Positions 37,366-46,847 of a DNA stretch of 64,000 bases are shown piece after piece. The translations under genes were made by a program, and so were the position numbers. Each line of letters starts with the position of its first letter. The first letter of the stretch is position 1. Source of the DNA: Antarctobacter aquimaris (GTDB lineage Bacteria; Pseudomonadota; Alphaproteobacteria; Rhodobacterales; Rhodobacteraceae); the NCBI RefSeq assembly GCF_900184945.1, contig NZ_FXYF01000001.1, forward strand, positions 434,001 through 498,000, written 5' to 3'. The notes beneath the pieces were generated by a model that was given only the letters and a program-made list of their open reading frames with translations, had not been told where the DNA came from and searched no databases.

Positions 37366-38235
37366 TCAGGCCGTGGCGAAGTCGGTTTTCGCGACGCCTT
37401 GCAGGTAGAGCAGGGCGGTGAGGTCGCCGTGGTTGACCCGCAGCGCGCATTGCGCCTGCACGCTGGGTTTGGCGTGCAGCGCCACGCCCATGCCGGCGCG
37501 GCCCAGCATGCCGAGGTCGTTGGCGCCATCCCCCACGGCGATCACGTCCGCTTCGGTGATGCCCTGCTGCCGGGTGATTTCCTCAAGCGCCTGCACCTTG
37601 GCCTCGCGGCCGAGGATCGGGCGGGCGACCTCGCCGGTCAGCTTTGCATTTTCGATCAGCAGGGTGTTGGCGCGGTTCTCGTCAAAGCCGAGCAGGGCCG
37701 AAACGCGCGCGGTGAAGGCGGTGAAGCCGCCGGAGACCAGGGTGCACCAGGCGCCTTCGCGCTTCATCGTGGCGATCAGTTCGGGGCCGCCGGGCATCAG
37801 GGTGATGCGTTCGGCCACGACTTGGTCGATCACCGTGTCGGGCAGGCCCTTGAGCAGGCTGACGCGTTCGATCAGCGCGCCTTCGAAGTCCAGCTCGCCG
37901 TTCATGGCGCGGGCGGTGATCTCCTTGACCCTTGCGCCGACGCCGGCGACATCGGCCAGTTCGTCGATGCATTCCTGCTGGATCATGGTGCTGTCCATGT
38001 CGGCCAGCAGCATCTTCTTGCGGCGGTTGGCCGCGGGCAGCAGGTTCAGGTCCGCCCGGTCGGCGATGGAGGCGCGGATCTCCTCGAGGTGCGCGGGGGC
38101 GGTGTCGAGCGGGAATTCCGCCGCCTCGTCCGGGGCGAGCCAGGTGACGGTGCCGCCGCCCAGCGCGTTGCGCAGGCTGTCGGCGAGCGCGGGGTCGAGG
38201 TGGCCGGGCTGGGCGATGAGCGAGGCGATGAGCAT
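37366..38235 (-). CDS. serB: Phosphoserine phosphatase SerB
   Basis: A 289-residue HAD hydrolase that makes L-serine from phosphoserine. Motif I is DMDSTMI with the nucleophile Asp in LLADMDST, motif II TLVSGGFTAFT, motif III lysine, and motif IV GDGANDLGML. A regulatory N-terminal region precedes the catalytic core (core starts near residue 76). The start at 38235 has an AGGAGGGCC ribosome site and gives the normal family length. Confidence 0.92.
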   Translation of the reverse strand: MLIASLIAQPGHLDPALADSLRNALGGGTVTWLAPDEAAEFPLDTAPAHLEEIRASIADRADLNLLPAANRRKKMLLADMDSTMIQQECIDELADVAGVGARVKEITARAMNGELDFEGALIERVSLLKGLPDTVIDQVVAERITLMPGGPELIATMKREGAWCTLVSGGFTAFTARVSALLGFDENRANTLLIENAKLTGEVARPILGREAKVQALEEITRQQGITEADVIAVGDGANDLGMLGRAGMGVALHAKPSVQAQCALRVNHGDLTALLYLQGVAKTDFATA

Positions 38236-38298
38236 GGGCGGGCCCTCCTGTTGGCGGGGCGCTTTTGGCATGGCGTGGCGGGCTTGGCCAGTGGGGAA

Positions 38299-38360
38299 GG
38301 GGGCGCTGCCCCCGTCTCCCTTCGGTCGACTCCCCCGGGAGTATTTTCACAGAGAAGAAG
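38299..38360 (+). repeat. Intergenic composite element, copy C
   Basis: Hairpin GGGGGC-GCT-GCCCCC (38299-38313), then GTCTCCCTTCGGTCGACTCC and GGGAGTATTTTC...AGAAGAAG. It repeats copy B about 1 kb away, between imuB and serB. Confidence 0.75.
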
Positions 38361-38372
38361 CCCGGGGATCGG

Positions 38373-40031
38373 TCAGGCAAAGGCGCCCTGGCAGAACCAG
38401 CCGGGCGAGGTGTCGCCGCCGTGGGCGTAGAACAGCCAGAGCCGTTCGCCCCGGTCGGTGTCGAGGCGCCAGTAGTCGCGCGGGCCGGAGCGCCAGTCGG
38501 GATCGTCGAGCCACCATTCCGGGGCGATGCGTTCCGGGCCGGTCTGGCCGGTGGTGTGCCAGTCGCGCCCGCGCCAGCGGAAGCGGGCGGGCGGGTCGTG
38601 GCTGTCGGCGGCGGTGACCGGTTCGGGCCGCCACAGGACCAGCGGGCGCGGCGCGGGGGGCGCGGGCCAGTCATGCGCCGGTTCGGACCAGGCGGCGGCG
38701 AGGGTTTGTGCCGCTTTTTCAGGGATATGGCTGTCGGCGGGGTGGCGGCGGGTGATCGCCTCCATCCCCAGCCGCGCACCGAGGCGGCCGACCAGGTCCT
38801 CGAGCGCGGCGCCGCCTTGCAGGCGGCGGCTGCCGTGCTGCGCGGCCTCGAGATGGCCGGCGCGGGTGCGGGCGTGCCGGGGTTCGTGGTGCAGCGCCTC
38901 CAGCCGCAGCATGTCGATGCCGGGGCCGGCGTCGATGCCGGGCAGTTTCAGCCGGATCAGCGGCGTCAGGCGGTGCGGCTGATCCGTCGCCGTGGCGCTG
39001 GTGACGGTCTGCCATTGCATGAGGTGGTCGCAGCGGTGCGCCTCGATGCGCAGGGTGCGGGCGCCGCGGCCGCGTGCCTTGAGCGTCTCGCAGAGCCTGC
39101 CGGTCATGCGTGCGAGCGCCTCGGCCACGTCGTCCTCGAGCCCGATGGGATCGGGGAAGGACATGCGGATGGCAAAGCGTTCGGGCGGCGGGGTGGGCGA
39201 GACCGGCTCGGGCGCGGCGCCGGTGGCCTGGTCGAGGCGGTCGACGAGGGCGCGGCCGAAGCGGCGGGCGAGCGGGGCGCGCGGCTGGCCGAGCAGGTCG
39301 CCGATGCGGCGCAACCCGAGGCGGGCCAGCTCCTGCGCGGTCTGCGGATCGAGCCGCAGCGCCGCGACGGGCAGCGGCGAAAGCGCGGTCCAGGTCTGGC
39401 CGGGGGGCGCGATGCAGGGCTGGGCCGCCGGGCCGGCGGCGGTGCCGGGGGCCGCGCCGCCGCGTTCCCAGTGTCGCCGCTTGCCCGCCTTGGCGCGGGT
39501 GGCGGGGGCCTCCTGTTCGATCGCGTCGCCGCTGCGTCCGCCCTGCGGCGTGTCCTGCCGCGAGAACCGCGCCAGCGCCCAGGCCGCGCCCAGCGTGTCG
39601 GCGATGCCGAGCCGGACGGACAGCCCGAGATCGGCGCAGTCCTGCGTCACCTGGTCGGCCAATTTCGCTTCTCCGCCAAAGAGATGCGCGCAGCCGGTCA
39701 GGTCGATCACCAGCCCGTCGGGCAGGTCCGCCGCGACCCAGGGCGAGAATTTGCCCGCCCAGCGGTGCAGCGCGCCGAGAAAGGCGTCCTCGCGGTGCGG
39801 CTGCGCGGCGCGGGTCAGGAGACCGGCGCACATGGCGTGGGCGTCGCGCAGCGGCTGGCCGCGGTGCAGCCCGGCCTGTGCGGCGCGCAGCGACAGCGAG
39901 GCCAGCACCTGTGCCGGGCCGTCCTGCGCCACGGTGGCGAAGGGCACGTCGGCCAGGTGCGGTTCGGCCCGGATGAGCCGTTCCGCGCCGAGGCGGGGAA
40001 ACCAGAGCGAGAGGATTCGGCGGGTGGGCAT
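38373..40031 (-). CDS. imuB: ImuB-like Y-family DNA polymerase homologue
   Basis: A 552-residue protein resembling ImuB, the Y-family homologue lacking catalytic carboxylates that works with ImuA and DnaE2 in SOS mutagenesis. The N-terminal fold shows LSLWFPRLGAERL, PLRDAHAMCAGLLTRAA and VIDLTGCAHLFGGE; the thumb/little-finger region follows, and the C-terminus ends with the ImuB tail containing RRYWRL-type residues (PRDYWRLDTDRGERLWLFY). In most alphaproteobacteria imuA precedes imuB and dnaE2 follows; neither is present here, so the partners must be elsewhere. Confidence 0.85.
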   Translation of the reverse strand: MPTRRILSLWFPRLGAERLIRAEPHLADVPFATVAQDGPAQVLASLSLRAAQAGLHRGQPLRDAHAMCAGLLTRAAQPHREDAFLGALHRWAGKFSPWVAADLPDGLVIDLTGCAHLFGGEAKLADQVTQDCADLGLSVRLGIADTLGAAWALARFSRQDTPQGGRSGDAIEQEAPATRAKAGKRRHWERGGAAPGTAAGPAAQPCIAPPGQTWTALSPLPVAALRLDPQTAQELARLGLRRIGDLLGQPRAPLARRFGRALVDRLDQATGAAPEPVSPTPPPERFAIRMSFPDPIGLEDDVAEALARMTGRLCETLKARGRGARTLRIEAHRCDHLMQWQTVTSATATDQPHRLTPLIRLKLPGIDAGPGIDMLRLEALHHEPRHARTRAGHLEAAQHGSRRLQGGAALEDLVGRLGARLGMEAITRRHPADSHIPEKAAQTLAAAWSEPAHDWPAPPAPRPLVLWRPEPVTAADSHDPPARFRWRGRDWHTTGQTGPERIAPEWWLDDPDWRSGPRDYWRLDTDRGERLWLFYAHGGDTSPGWFCQGAFA

Positions 40032-40159
40032 GAGGGTCAGCGGCAGCTTGTTCGCTTTTTGTTCTAGTTCGGACGAGGGGCGGAGTCGAGTCCGCAGGGC
40101 CCCTGTTCCTGCGGGCCGCTTCGGGGCAGGATGGGGCGGAGAGACAGGGGAGGGATGCG

Positions 40160-40531
40160 ATGTTCACCTATGCACCGGGCGATGACGTGGGGCCGCTGGA
40201 GCCCTGGCCGCTGGACAACCCGGCCAGCGCCTACGCGATCCGCAAGGGCGATCCGCGCACCTCCGGCCGGATCGACGCGGGGGGTGCGGGGCATCCGACG
40301 CGGCACGGCATGTGGCGCTGCACGGCGGGCGCGCTGGACTGCACCGAGCAGGGCGACGAGCTGATGGTGGTGCTGGCGGGCCGGGGGCGGGTGATCGACC
40401 ATGCCAGCGGGCAAGTCACGGAACTGAGGCCGGGGGTGAGCCACTTTCTGCGCGACGGCGCGCGGGTGACCTGGGAGATCGACGCCGACCTGACCAAGGT
40501 GTTCTTTGGCCACAAGCCGGGCGGCTACTGA
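40160..40531 (+). CDS. Cupin-fold protein of unknown function
   Basis: A 123-residue small cupin: STYAIRKGDPRTSGRIDAGG-like opening and the barrel motif GRGRVIDHASGQVTELRPGVSHFLRDGARV (single histidine metal sites plausible). Such one-domain cupins often bind a metal or small polar ligand. It starts 128 bases upstream of imuB's start on the other strand, so the two are divergent, with an AGGGGAGGG ribosome site. Confidence 0.78.
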   Translation: MFTYAPGDDVGPLEPWPLDNPASAYAIRKGDPRTSGRIDAGGAGHPTRHGMWRCTAGALDCTEQGDELMVVLAGRGRVIDHASGQVTELRPGVSHFLRDGARVTWEIDADLTKVFFGHKPGGY

Positions 40532-40887
40532 GCGGCGTGAACGGGGCGCGCGGTGGGGTTCCGGGGCGTGCGGTCACAACGCAACACAAGATGCAGTGGG
40601 TGCGCGGGGCGCGACCCACAAGGCGCGGGCCGGGTGGGCACAGGCGGTCGCCGGGGCGAATCGTACCAAAGGTACGTTTTGACCTGTGTTTCAGGTCAAA
40701 ACGTACAAGTCGCGGCGCGGGTCCTGGCGCAAAACGCCGCCGGAGCGGGAAAAGCTGATTAACGGGCGCTTTTGCCGCGGGGGAGGCGGGGCCTGCCGGG
40801 ACGGTCCACGGCCCTGTCAGAGCCGCCTGCGACCGGGTCCGGGCCGGAGCGGGGGGCAGGAGGGCAGGGCGCGCCAGGGGGGACTGC
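40532..40887. other. Non-coding gap with a 15-bp perfect hairpin
   Basis: No supported gene. At 40672-40706 a stem GTACGTTTTGACCTG pairs perfectly with CAGGTCAAAACGTAC around a 5-nt loop. A smaller hairpin GTACC-AAA-GGTAC (40663-40675) overlaps its left arm and would exclude it. No T-run follows, so a simple terminator is unlikely on its own. Confidence 0.75.
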
Positions 40888-41406
40888 ATGGGATACGATT
40901 ACGACCGCCTCTATCGGTCGACGCGGGAGGCGCTCGGGGCGCCGACACGGGTGTTCGTGGACTTCTTTGCCAGGCAGGCAGGAGGCCGGTTGCGGGTGCT
41001 GGATGTCGGCTGTGGCCAGGGGCGCGACGCGCTGTTCATCGGCCGCGCCGGTCACAGCGTCCTGGGCATCGACCTGGCGCCGTGCGGCATTCGCGATCTC
41101 GATGCCGCGGCCCGGGCGGAAGGTCTGGACGTCCTGGGCATCGTCGCCGACATCACCAGAGACCTGCCGGAAGAGCGCTTTGACGTCGTGCTGGCCGACC
41201 GGACGCTGCACATGCTGGGTGATGCGGTGCGCCCGGTCGTGCTGGGCAAGCTGCTGGACCAGGTTGTGCCGGGCGGGTGGTGTCTGATCGCCGACGAACC
41301 GCGCAACATCGCCGGGTTCCGGCGCGTCGCCGCCGGGCGGGGCGCGGCATGGCAGGTGGAGACGGCGCGCAAGGGCCACCTGTTCCTGCGCAGGCTGCCG
41401 TCCTGA
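40888..41406 (+). CDS. Class I SAM-dependent methyltransferase
   Basis: A 172-residue methyltransferase with motif I VLDVGCGQGRDALFIG, the acidic residue of motif II in GIDLA, and the post-I ADRTLHMLGD. Substrate unknown. It lies after the hairpin-bearing gap and converges on pmtA with 35 bases between. Confidence 0.8.
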   Translation: MGYDYDRLYRSTREALGAPTRVFVDFFARQAGGRLRVLDVGCGQGRDALFIGRAGHSVLGIDLAPCGIRDLDAAARAEGLDVLGIVADITRDLPEERFDVVLADRTLHMLGDAVRPVVLGKLLDQVVPGGWCLIADEPRNIAGFRRVAAGRGAAWQVETARKGHLFLRRLPS

Positions 41407-41441
41407 CGCCGCCGACCGGCCGGTGCCGGAGCGGAGCGCGA

Positions 41442-42071
41442 TCAGGCGAATCCCGGCTCCTTGTTCAGCACGAGGAAGGTCATCATGCCCATGGGCGGCA
41501 GCACCCGGTTTTCGGCGGTGCTCAGTTTCGGGTGTTGCAGCACGGCGTCGATCTCGAAATCCGAATGCCAGCCGAGGATATCGGAAAAGGGGGCAAAGAA
41601 CCGTTCGACCCGGGCCAGGAACCCGGTTTCGCGGGCGAAATGGTTGGTGATCACGATCTTGCCGCCGGGTTTGCAGACCCGCGCCATTTCGGCCATCACG
41701 CGTTCCGGTTCAGGGACGACGGAGAGGATGTGCATCGCGGCGACGGTGTCGAAATGGTCGTCCGGGAAATCGAGGTTGCGGGCATCCATCTGCCTCAGGT
41801 CCGTGACGTGGCGCAGCCCGAGGCGCGCGACCTTTTCCTGCGCCTTGCCCAGCATCTCTTGGCTGAAGTCGATGCCGGTGACGCGCAGGTCCGGGCGGTA
41901 GTGGCGCAGGGCAAGCCCGGTGCCGACGCCGACCTCGAGCACGGACGTGCCGCCCTGGCTGTTGATGTAGTCGACCGTGGCGCGGCGCCCGACCTTTGTG
42001 ACCGCGCCAAAGCTGAAGTCGTAGACCGGCGCCCACCTGGTGTAGGAGGTCTTGATCTTTTCGGGTTCCAA
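41442..42071 (-). CDS. pmtA: Phosphatidylethanolamine N-methyltransferase (PmtA, Rhodobacter type)
   Basis: A 209-residue methyltransferase with SAM motif LEVGVGTGLAL and the soluble, Rhodobacter/Sinorhizobium-type arrangement (YTRWAPVYDFSFGAVTKVGRR at the N-terminus). It methylates phosphatidylethanolamine three times to phosphatidylcholine. Four bases separate it from pssA, and the upstream genes supply its substrate, so all three form one operon. Confidence 0.88.
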   Translation of the reverse strand: MEPEKIKTSYTRWAPVYDFSFGAVTKVGRRATVDYINSQGGTSVLEVGVGTGLALRHYRPDLRVTGIDFSQEMLGKAQEKVARLGLRHVTDLRQMDARNLDFPDDHFDTVAAMHILSVVPEPERVMAEMARVCKPGGKIVITNHFARETGFLARVERFFAPFSDILGWHSDFEIDAVLQHPKLSTAENRVLPPMGMMTFLVLNKEPGFA

Positions 42072-42075
42072 GCTG

Positions 42076-42828
42076 TCAGCCTCCGGCCTTGTTGGACTTG
42101 CGTGTGGTGATGAAGGCCCAGATCAGGCTGCCGATGTAGGCAAAGGTCACGACGGCCAGTGTCGCCCAGAGATATGTCAGCAACGCGACAGCCATGAGCA
42201 CCACCCCGAGCAGGACGTAGCCGGCGTTGCGGCGGTCGATCGAGATCTTCTTGAACGAATAGGTCGGCAGGCGGCTGATCATCATCAGGCCGATCAGGCA
42301 GATGTGTGCGGCGATGATCGCCGGCGGGGCCAGCGGCAGATCGGAGAACACGAAGGAGACCACCATGGGCAACATCACCAGCACGGCGCCTGCCGGCGAG
42401 GGCACGCCGACGAAGTAGTCGGTTCCCAGGCGTTCGGTGTCGGCCCGGCTGTCGACGTTGAAGCGCGCCAGCCGCAGGACGCAGCAGATGGTGTAGCTGA
42501 GCACCGCGATCCAGCCCGCGCCCGAGAAATCGCGCAGCGCCCAGTGGTACATGATCAGGACCGGGGCGACGCCGAAATTCAGGAAATCGGCCAGCGAGTC
42601 GAGCTCTGCGCCGATCTGCGATTCGGTCTTCATCAGCCGCGCCAGCCTGCCGTCCAGCCCGTCGAGCACGCAGGCCGCCAGGATGAGCTGCACGGCCAGT
42701 TCGAAGTTGCCTTCAAAGCCAAAGCGGATCGCCGAGAGCCCGGCGCAGATGGCCGAGACGGTCAGCAGGTTCGGCAACAGCTGAAAGACGTTGATCTGCC
42801 GTTTCCTGTCGGGCTGAGGGTTGGACAT
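42076..42828 (-). CDS. pssA: CDP-diacylglycerol-serine O-phosphatidyltransferase
   Basis: A 250-residue inner-membrane enzyme making phosphatidylserine. The CDP-alcohol phosphotransferase signature DGLDGRLARLMKTESQIGAELDSLADF, with its spaced aspartates, is complete, and about seven hydrophobic helices follow. It lies between psd and pmtA, with a three-base gap from psd, giving the set psd-pssA-pmtA. Confidence 0.92.
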   Translation of the reverse strand: MSNPQPDRKRQINVFQLLPNLLTVSAICAGLSAIRFGFEGNFELAVQLILAACVLDGLDGRLARLMKTESQIGAELDSLADFLNFGVAPVLIMYHWALRDFSGAGWIAVLSYTICCVLRLARFNVDSRADTERLGTDYFVGVPSPAGAVLVMLPMVVSFVFSDLPLAPPAIIAAHICLIGLMMISRLPTYSFKKISIDRRNAGYVLLGVVLMAVALLTYLWATLAVVTFAYIGSLIWAFITTRKSNKAGG

Positions 42829-42831
42829 GGC

Positions 42832-43524
42832 TCAGTCTGTCCGTCCGGGCCGGGCGGCTTCGTGCGAGGCGAGGTCGGCCAGGACCGTTTCGCCGGCGAC
42901 CATGGTCTGGCCCAGCGCAACCAGCGGCGCCACGCCGTCCGGCAGGTAGACGTCCAGCCGCGAGCCGAAGCGGATCAGGCCGAACCGTTCGCCGGTCTGC
43001 ACGGCATCGCCCTGGGTGCCGAAGCAGACGATGCGCCGCGCCACCAGCCCGGCGATCTGGACCACGGCGATCTGCCGCCCGTCGGCCATGTCGATGCACA
43101 GGCTGTTGCGTTCGTTGTCGGCGCTGGCCTTGTCAAGCGAGGCGTTGAAGAACTTGCCCGGACGGTAGGCGATGGCCGAGATCCGGCCCGCCACGGGCGC
43201 GCGGTTCACGTGGCAGTTGAACACGTTCATGAAGACGCTGACACGTGTCAGGGGCAAGTCGGCCATGCCCAGTTCCGGCGGCGGCACGGCCTGTTCGATC
43301 AGCGACACGATGCCGTCGGCGGGGCTGACGATCAGCCCGTCGCGGATGGGGGTCACGCGTTTCGGATCGCGGAAGAAGTAGTAGCACCAGACGGTCAGGC
43401 CGACGCCGATCCAGCCCAGGATGGGGGTGATCATGAACAGGGCGACCGTGGCGAGCGCGAAGATGGCGACGAACCGCCGCCCTTCCGGGTGCATCGGTTT
43501 GAGGAAGGTGTCGCGCATTCTCAT
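42832..43524 (-). CDS. psd: Phosphatidylserine decarboxylase
   Basis: A 230-residue pyruvoyl-dependent decarboxylase (the short proenzyme form). The self-cleavage LGST-type site is LIRFGSR near residue 183, with the substrate loop and conserved His in [11 protein letters not shown]. It turns phosphatidylserine into phosphatidylethanolamine, the substrate of PmtA. It is the first gene of the operon; an N-terminal pair of hydrophobic segments (residues about 15-55) anchors it. Confidence 0.9.
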   Translation of the reverse strand: MRMRDTFLKPMHPEGRRFVAIFALATVALFMITPILGWIGVGLTVWCYYFFRDPKRVTPIRDGLIVSPADGIVSLIEQAVPPPELGMADLPLTRVSVFMNVFNCHVNRAPVAGRISAIAYRPGKFFNASLDKASADNERNSLCIDMADGRQIAVVQIAGLVARRIVCFGTQGDAVQTGERFGLIRFGSRLDVYLPDGVAPLVALGQTMVAGETVLADLASHEAARPGRTD

Positions 43525-43702
43525 CGGGGGGGCCGCTTTTCCTGTAGGAATGGTCGGTTCCTAGCGCAACACCGGCAGGGACCACAACACGATATGGCGG
43601 GTGGGGGCGGCCGGGCGTCCGGCGCGGGTGGCCGTTTCGTTGCGAATTGGCGCGATTTCTGGTAGTCTGCTGGCGTGCTTTCCCGTCCACAGGAGGCCCG
43701 AC

Positions 43703-44320
43703 ATGTTCAGAAAAATTGCCCTGGCGCTGGGCCTCTTGCTTGCCGCGCCTGCCGCCATTGCCGCCCCGGTCGGGATCGACGGGTTCGATCCGGTGATCAC
43801 CCTGGGGTTCAACCCGCAGCCCGAACCGCCCCCCTTTGCCTTTGTCCTGGACCAGCAGGTCAACCCGTTCGACGTGGTGGCACAGGTTTCGGGGATTTCG
43901 CCCACGCCGTTCCAGCCGGCCGGCACGCCCGGGGTTTCGCCGCAGCCGTTCCTGCTGTCGCTGGGCGTCAGCGAGGGGCTGCTTGTCCCGCCGGACCCGA
44001 TCAGGCCGGTGTCGAACATGTTCGAGGTGCTGCTGCGCACCGGCGGCGAGACGCTGACGCTGTCCTTTACGCTGTTTTTCCCGGACGGGACGCCGATGCG
44101 GTCCACGGTCGCCTCGCAGAGTGCCGACCCGCTGTCGCTGGACGCGGTCTTCAACCTGGAAAACGCCGGGATCGCGGGGTCTCCTGACGCCGTGGCGGTC
44201 AGGATGCAGGTGCTGAGGAACGGCGCGCCGCTTGCGCTTGCCGCGGTGCCGCTGCCGGCGCCGGCGCTGTTGCTGCTGGCCGCGCTCGGCCTGCTGGGCC
44301 TGCTGCGGCGCAGGTCCTGA
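43703..44320 (+). CDS. VPLPA-CTERM sorting-signal protein
   Basis: A 205-residue exported protein: signal peptide (MFRKIALALGLLLAAPAAIAA), a proline-rich middle (FNPQPEPPPF, PAGTPGVSPQPF) and a C-terminal VPLPA motif followed by a hydrophobic helix and RRRS. This is the VPLPA-CTERM signal of the PEP-CTERM/exosortase-like class, so the protein is probably processed at the cell surface. No exosortase gene is seen in the window. The ATG follows AGGAGGCCC. Confidence 0.85.
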   Translation: MFRKIALALGLLLAAPAAIAAPVGIDGFDPVITLGFNPQPEPPPFAFVLDQQVNPFDVVAQVSGISPTPFQPAGTPGVSPQPFLLSLGVSEGLLVPPDPIRPVSNMFEVLLRTGGETLTLSFTLFFPDGTPMRSTVASQSADPLSLDAVFNLENAGIAGSPDAVAVRMQVLRNGAPLALAAVPLPAPALLLLAALGLLGLLRRRS

Positions 44321-44416
44321 GGCGGGACTGCGCCCCGGCGCGGTGCTGCCCGACCTTGCACCGCCCCCCCGATTGTCGCAGTCTCCCGCCAAAGCATTCC
44401 ACGGGAGGGACAGGAC

Positions 44417-45529
<1,113 letters not shown>

Positions 45530-45536
45530 TCTGGGC

Positions 45537-45559
45537 GGTGGGGTAAAACCCCACCCTAC
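45537..45559. repeat. REP-like palindrome, copy 1
   Basis: GGTGGGG-TAAAA-CCCCACC followed by CTAC. It sits eight bases after the formaldehyde dehydrogenase stop and forms a strong stem. The same module recurs 57 bases on. Confidence 0.8.
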
Positions 45560-45593
45560 GGGGATCGCGCTGGTGTGTGCCTGGGATCGTGAC

Positions 45594-45615
45594 GGTGGGG
45601 TGAAACCCCACCCTA
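45594..45615. repeat. REP-like palindrome, copy 2, target of the IS630 insertion
   Basis: GGTGGGG-TGAAA-CCCCACC followed by CTA. The TA at its end is the left half of the TA pair flanking the IS630 element. Confidence 0.8.
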
Positions 45616-46785
45616 CTGTTCCGAGTCTGACGCATGTTACCTTCTTCCTCTGATTTCATCGAGTGCGTTCAGGGCGCGGCGTTCTCGGGTTAGGATATCG
45701 TCAGCCGTTTTGGTCCAGACGAAAGGTTTCGGTTTTGCGTTGTGCAGCAGCAGGTAGTCGTAGATGGCGCTCTCCAGATCGTCGACGCTGGTATAGCTGC
45801 CGCGCCGGATGCGCTTCGAGGTGATCTCGGCAAAGAACCGTTCGACCAGGTTCAGCCATGACGCGCTGGTGGGTGTAAAGTGCAACTTGAAGCGCGGGTG
45901 CTTCTCCAGCCAGGCCTTGACGTCAGGCGTCTTGTGGGTGGCGTAGTTGTCGAGGATCAGGTGCACTTCGCGCTTCCCCGGCACGGCCCGGTCGATGCGG
46001 CGGAGGAACTTCAGGAACTCCTTCGCCCGGTGGCGCGGCATGCAGTCGCCTATCACCATGCCCGATTTCATGTCGAGCGCGGCGAACAGCGTGGTCGTGC
46101 CATGGCGCTTGTAGTCGTGGGTCATGGTGGCCGCGCGGCCCTTCTTGAGCGGCAGTCCCGGCTGGGTCCGATCAAGGGCCTGGATCTGGGATTTTTCGTC
46201 GACGCAGAGCACCACCGCCCGCTCTGGAGAGTCGAGGTAAAGCCCGACGATATCGGTGACCTTCTCTTCGAACATCGGATCGTTGGAGACCTTGAAGCCC
46301 TTCGTCAGGTGCGGCTTCAGACCCGCCTCGGCCCATATGCGGCCCACGCTCGACGGCGAGATGCCCATGGCCTCGGCCATGGTAGAGCGGCTCCATTGGG
46401 TGGCGTTGGGCGGGCTCTCCTGCACCGTCTTCGCGATCACCTTGAGCCGCGTTTCCCGAGGCAGCGGCGGCACCCGCGACGGCCGGGTCTTGTCGCGCTT
46501 GAGCCCGGCCACCCCTTCGTCAAGGTAGCGCTCCTGCCAGCGCCAGACGGTCGGCTTCGACGTGTTCGCGCGCCGCATGATTTCGAAGGTCCCATAGCCG
46601 TCCGCCGTCGCCAGCACGATTTCGGCCCGCCAGACCAGCTTTCGCGGTGTGTTACGATCGATGACCAGGGCTTCAAGCTGTGCACGGTCAGCGGGGCTCA
46701 GATACAGGCAGATGTCATCGCGTCTCATGACCCGACAATGGCATGCCAGACCACAGATGGGAATCTTGCGTCAGGTGGAGAACAC
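45616..46785. mobile_element. IS630-family insertion sequence, apparently intact
   Basis: About 1,170 bp bounded by TA dinucleotides at 45614-45615 and 46786-46787, the TA target duplication typical of IS630/mariner. The ends are imperfect inverted repeats: left CTGTTCCGAGTCTGACGCAT, right (read inward) GTGTTCTCCACCTGACGCAA, sharing TGTTC and CTGACGCA. It carries one transposase gene. Confidence 0.85.
45637..46728 (-). CDS. IS630-family transposase
   Basis: A 363-residue DDE transposase. N-terminal helix-turn-helix parts (RANTSKPTVWRWQERYLDEG) bind the inverted repeats; the catalytic triad is visible as CVDEKS, ILDNYATHK and WLNLVERFF. The gene is a single uninterrupted frame, unlike IS630 members that need a programmed frameshift, and it fills the element, so it is probably active. 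Confidence 0.9.
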   Translation of the reverse strand: MRRDDICLYLSPADRAQLEALVIDRNTPRKLVWRAEIVLATADGYGTFEIMRRANTSKPTVWRWQERYLDEGVAGLKRDKTRPSRVPPLPRETRLKVIAKTVQESPPNATQWSRSTMAEAMGISPSSVGRIWAEAGLKPHLTKGFKVSNDPMFEEKVTDIVGLYLDSPERAVVLCVDEKSQIQALDRTQPGLPLKKGRAATMTHDYKRHGTTTLFAALDMKSGMVIGDCMPRHRAKEFLKFLRRIDRAVPGKREVHLILDNYATHKTPDVKAWLEKHPRFKLHFTPTSASWLNLVERFFAEITSKRIRRGSYTSVDDLESAIYDYLLLHNAKPKPFVWTKTADDILTRERRALNALDEIRGRR

Positions 46786-46847
46786 TAGGCTTTAGAGGCG
46801 GAATCTGCTACCTTGGAGTCCCTAACTGATCTGATTACGAGGGTAAA

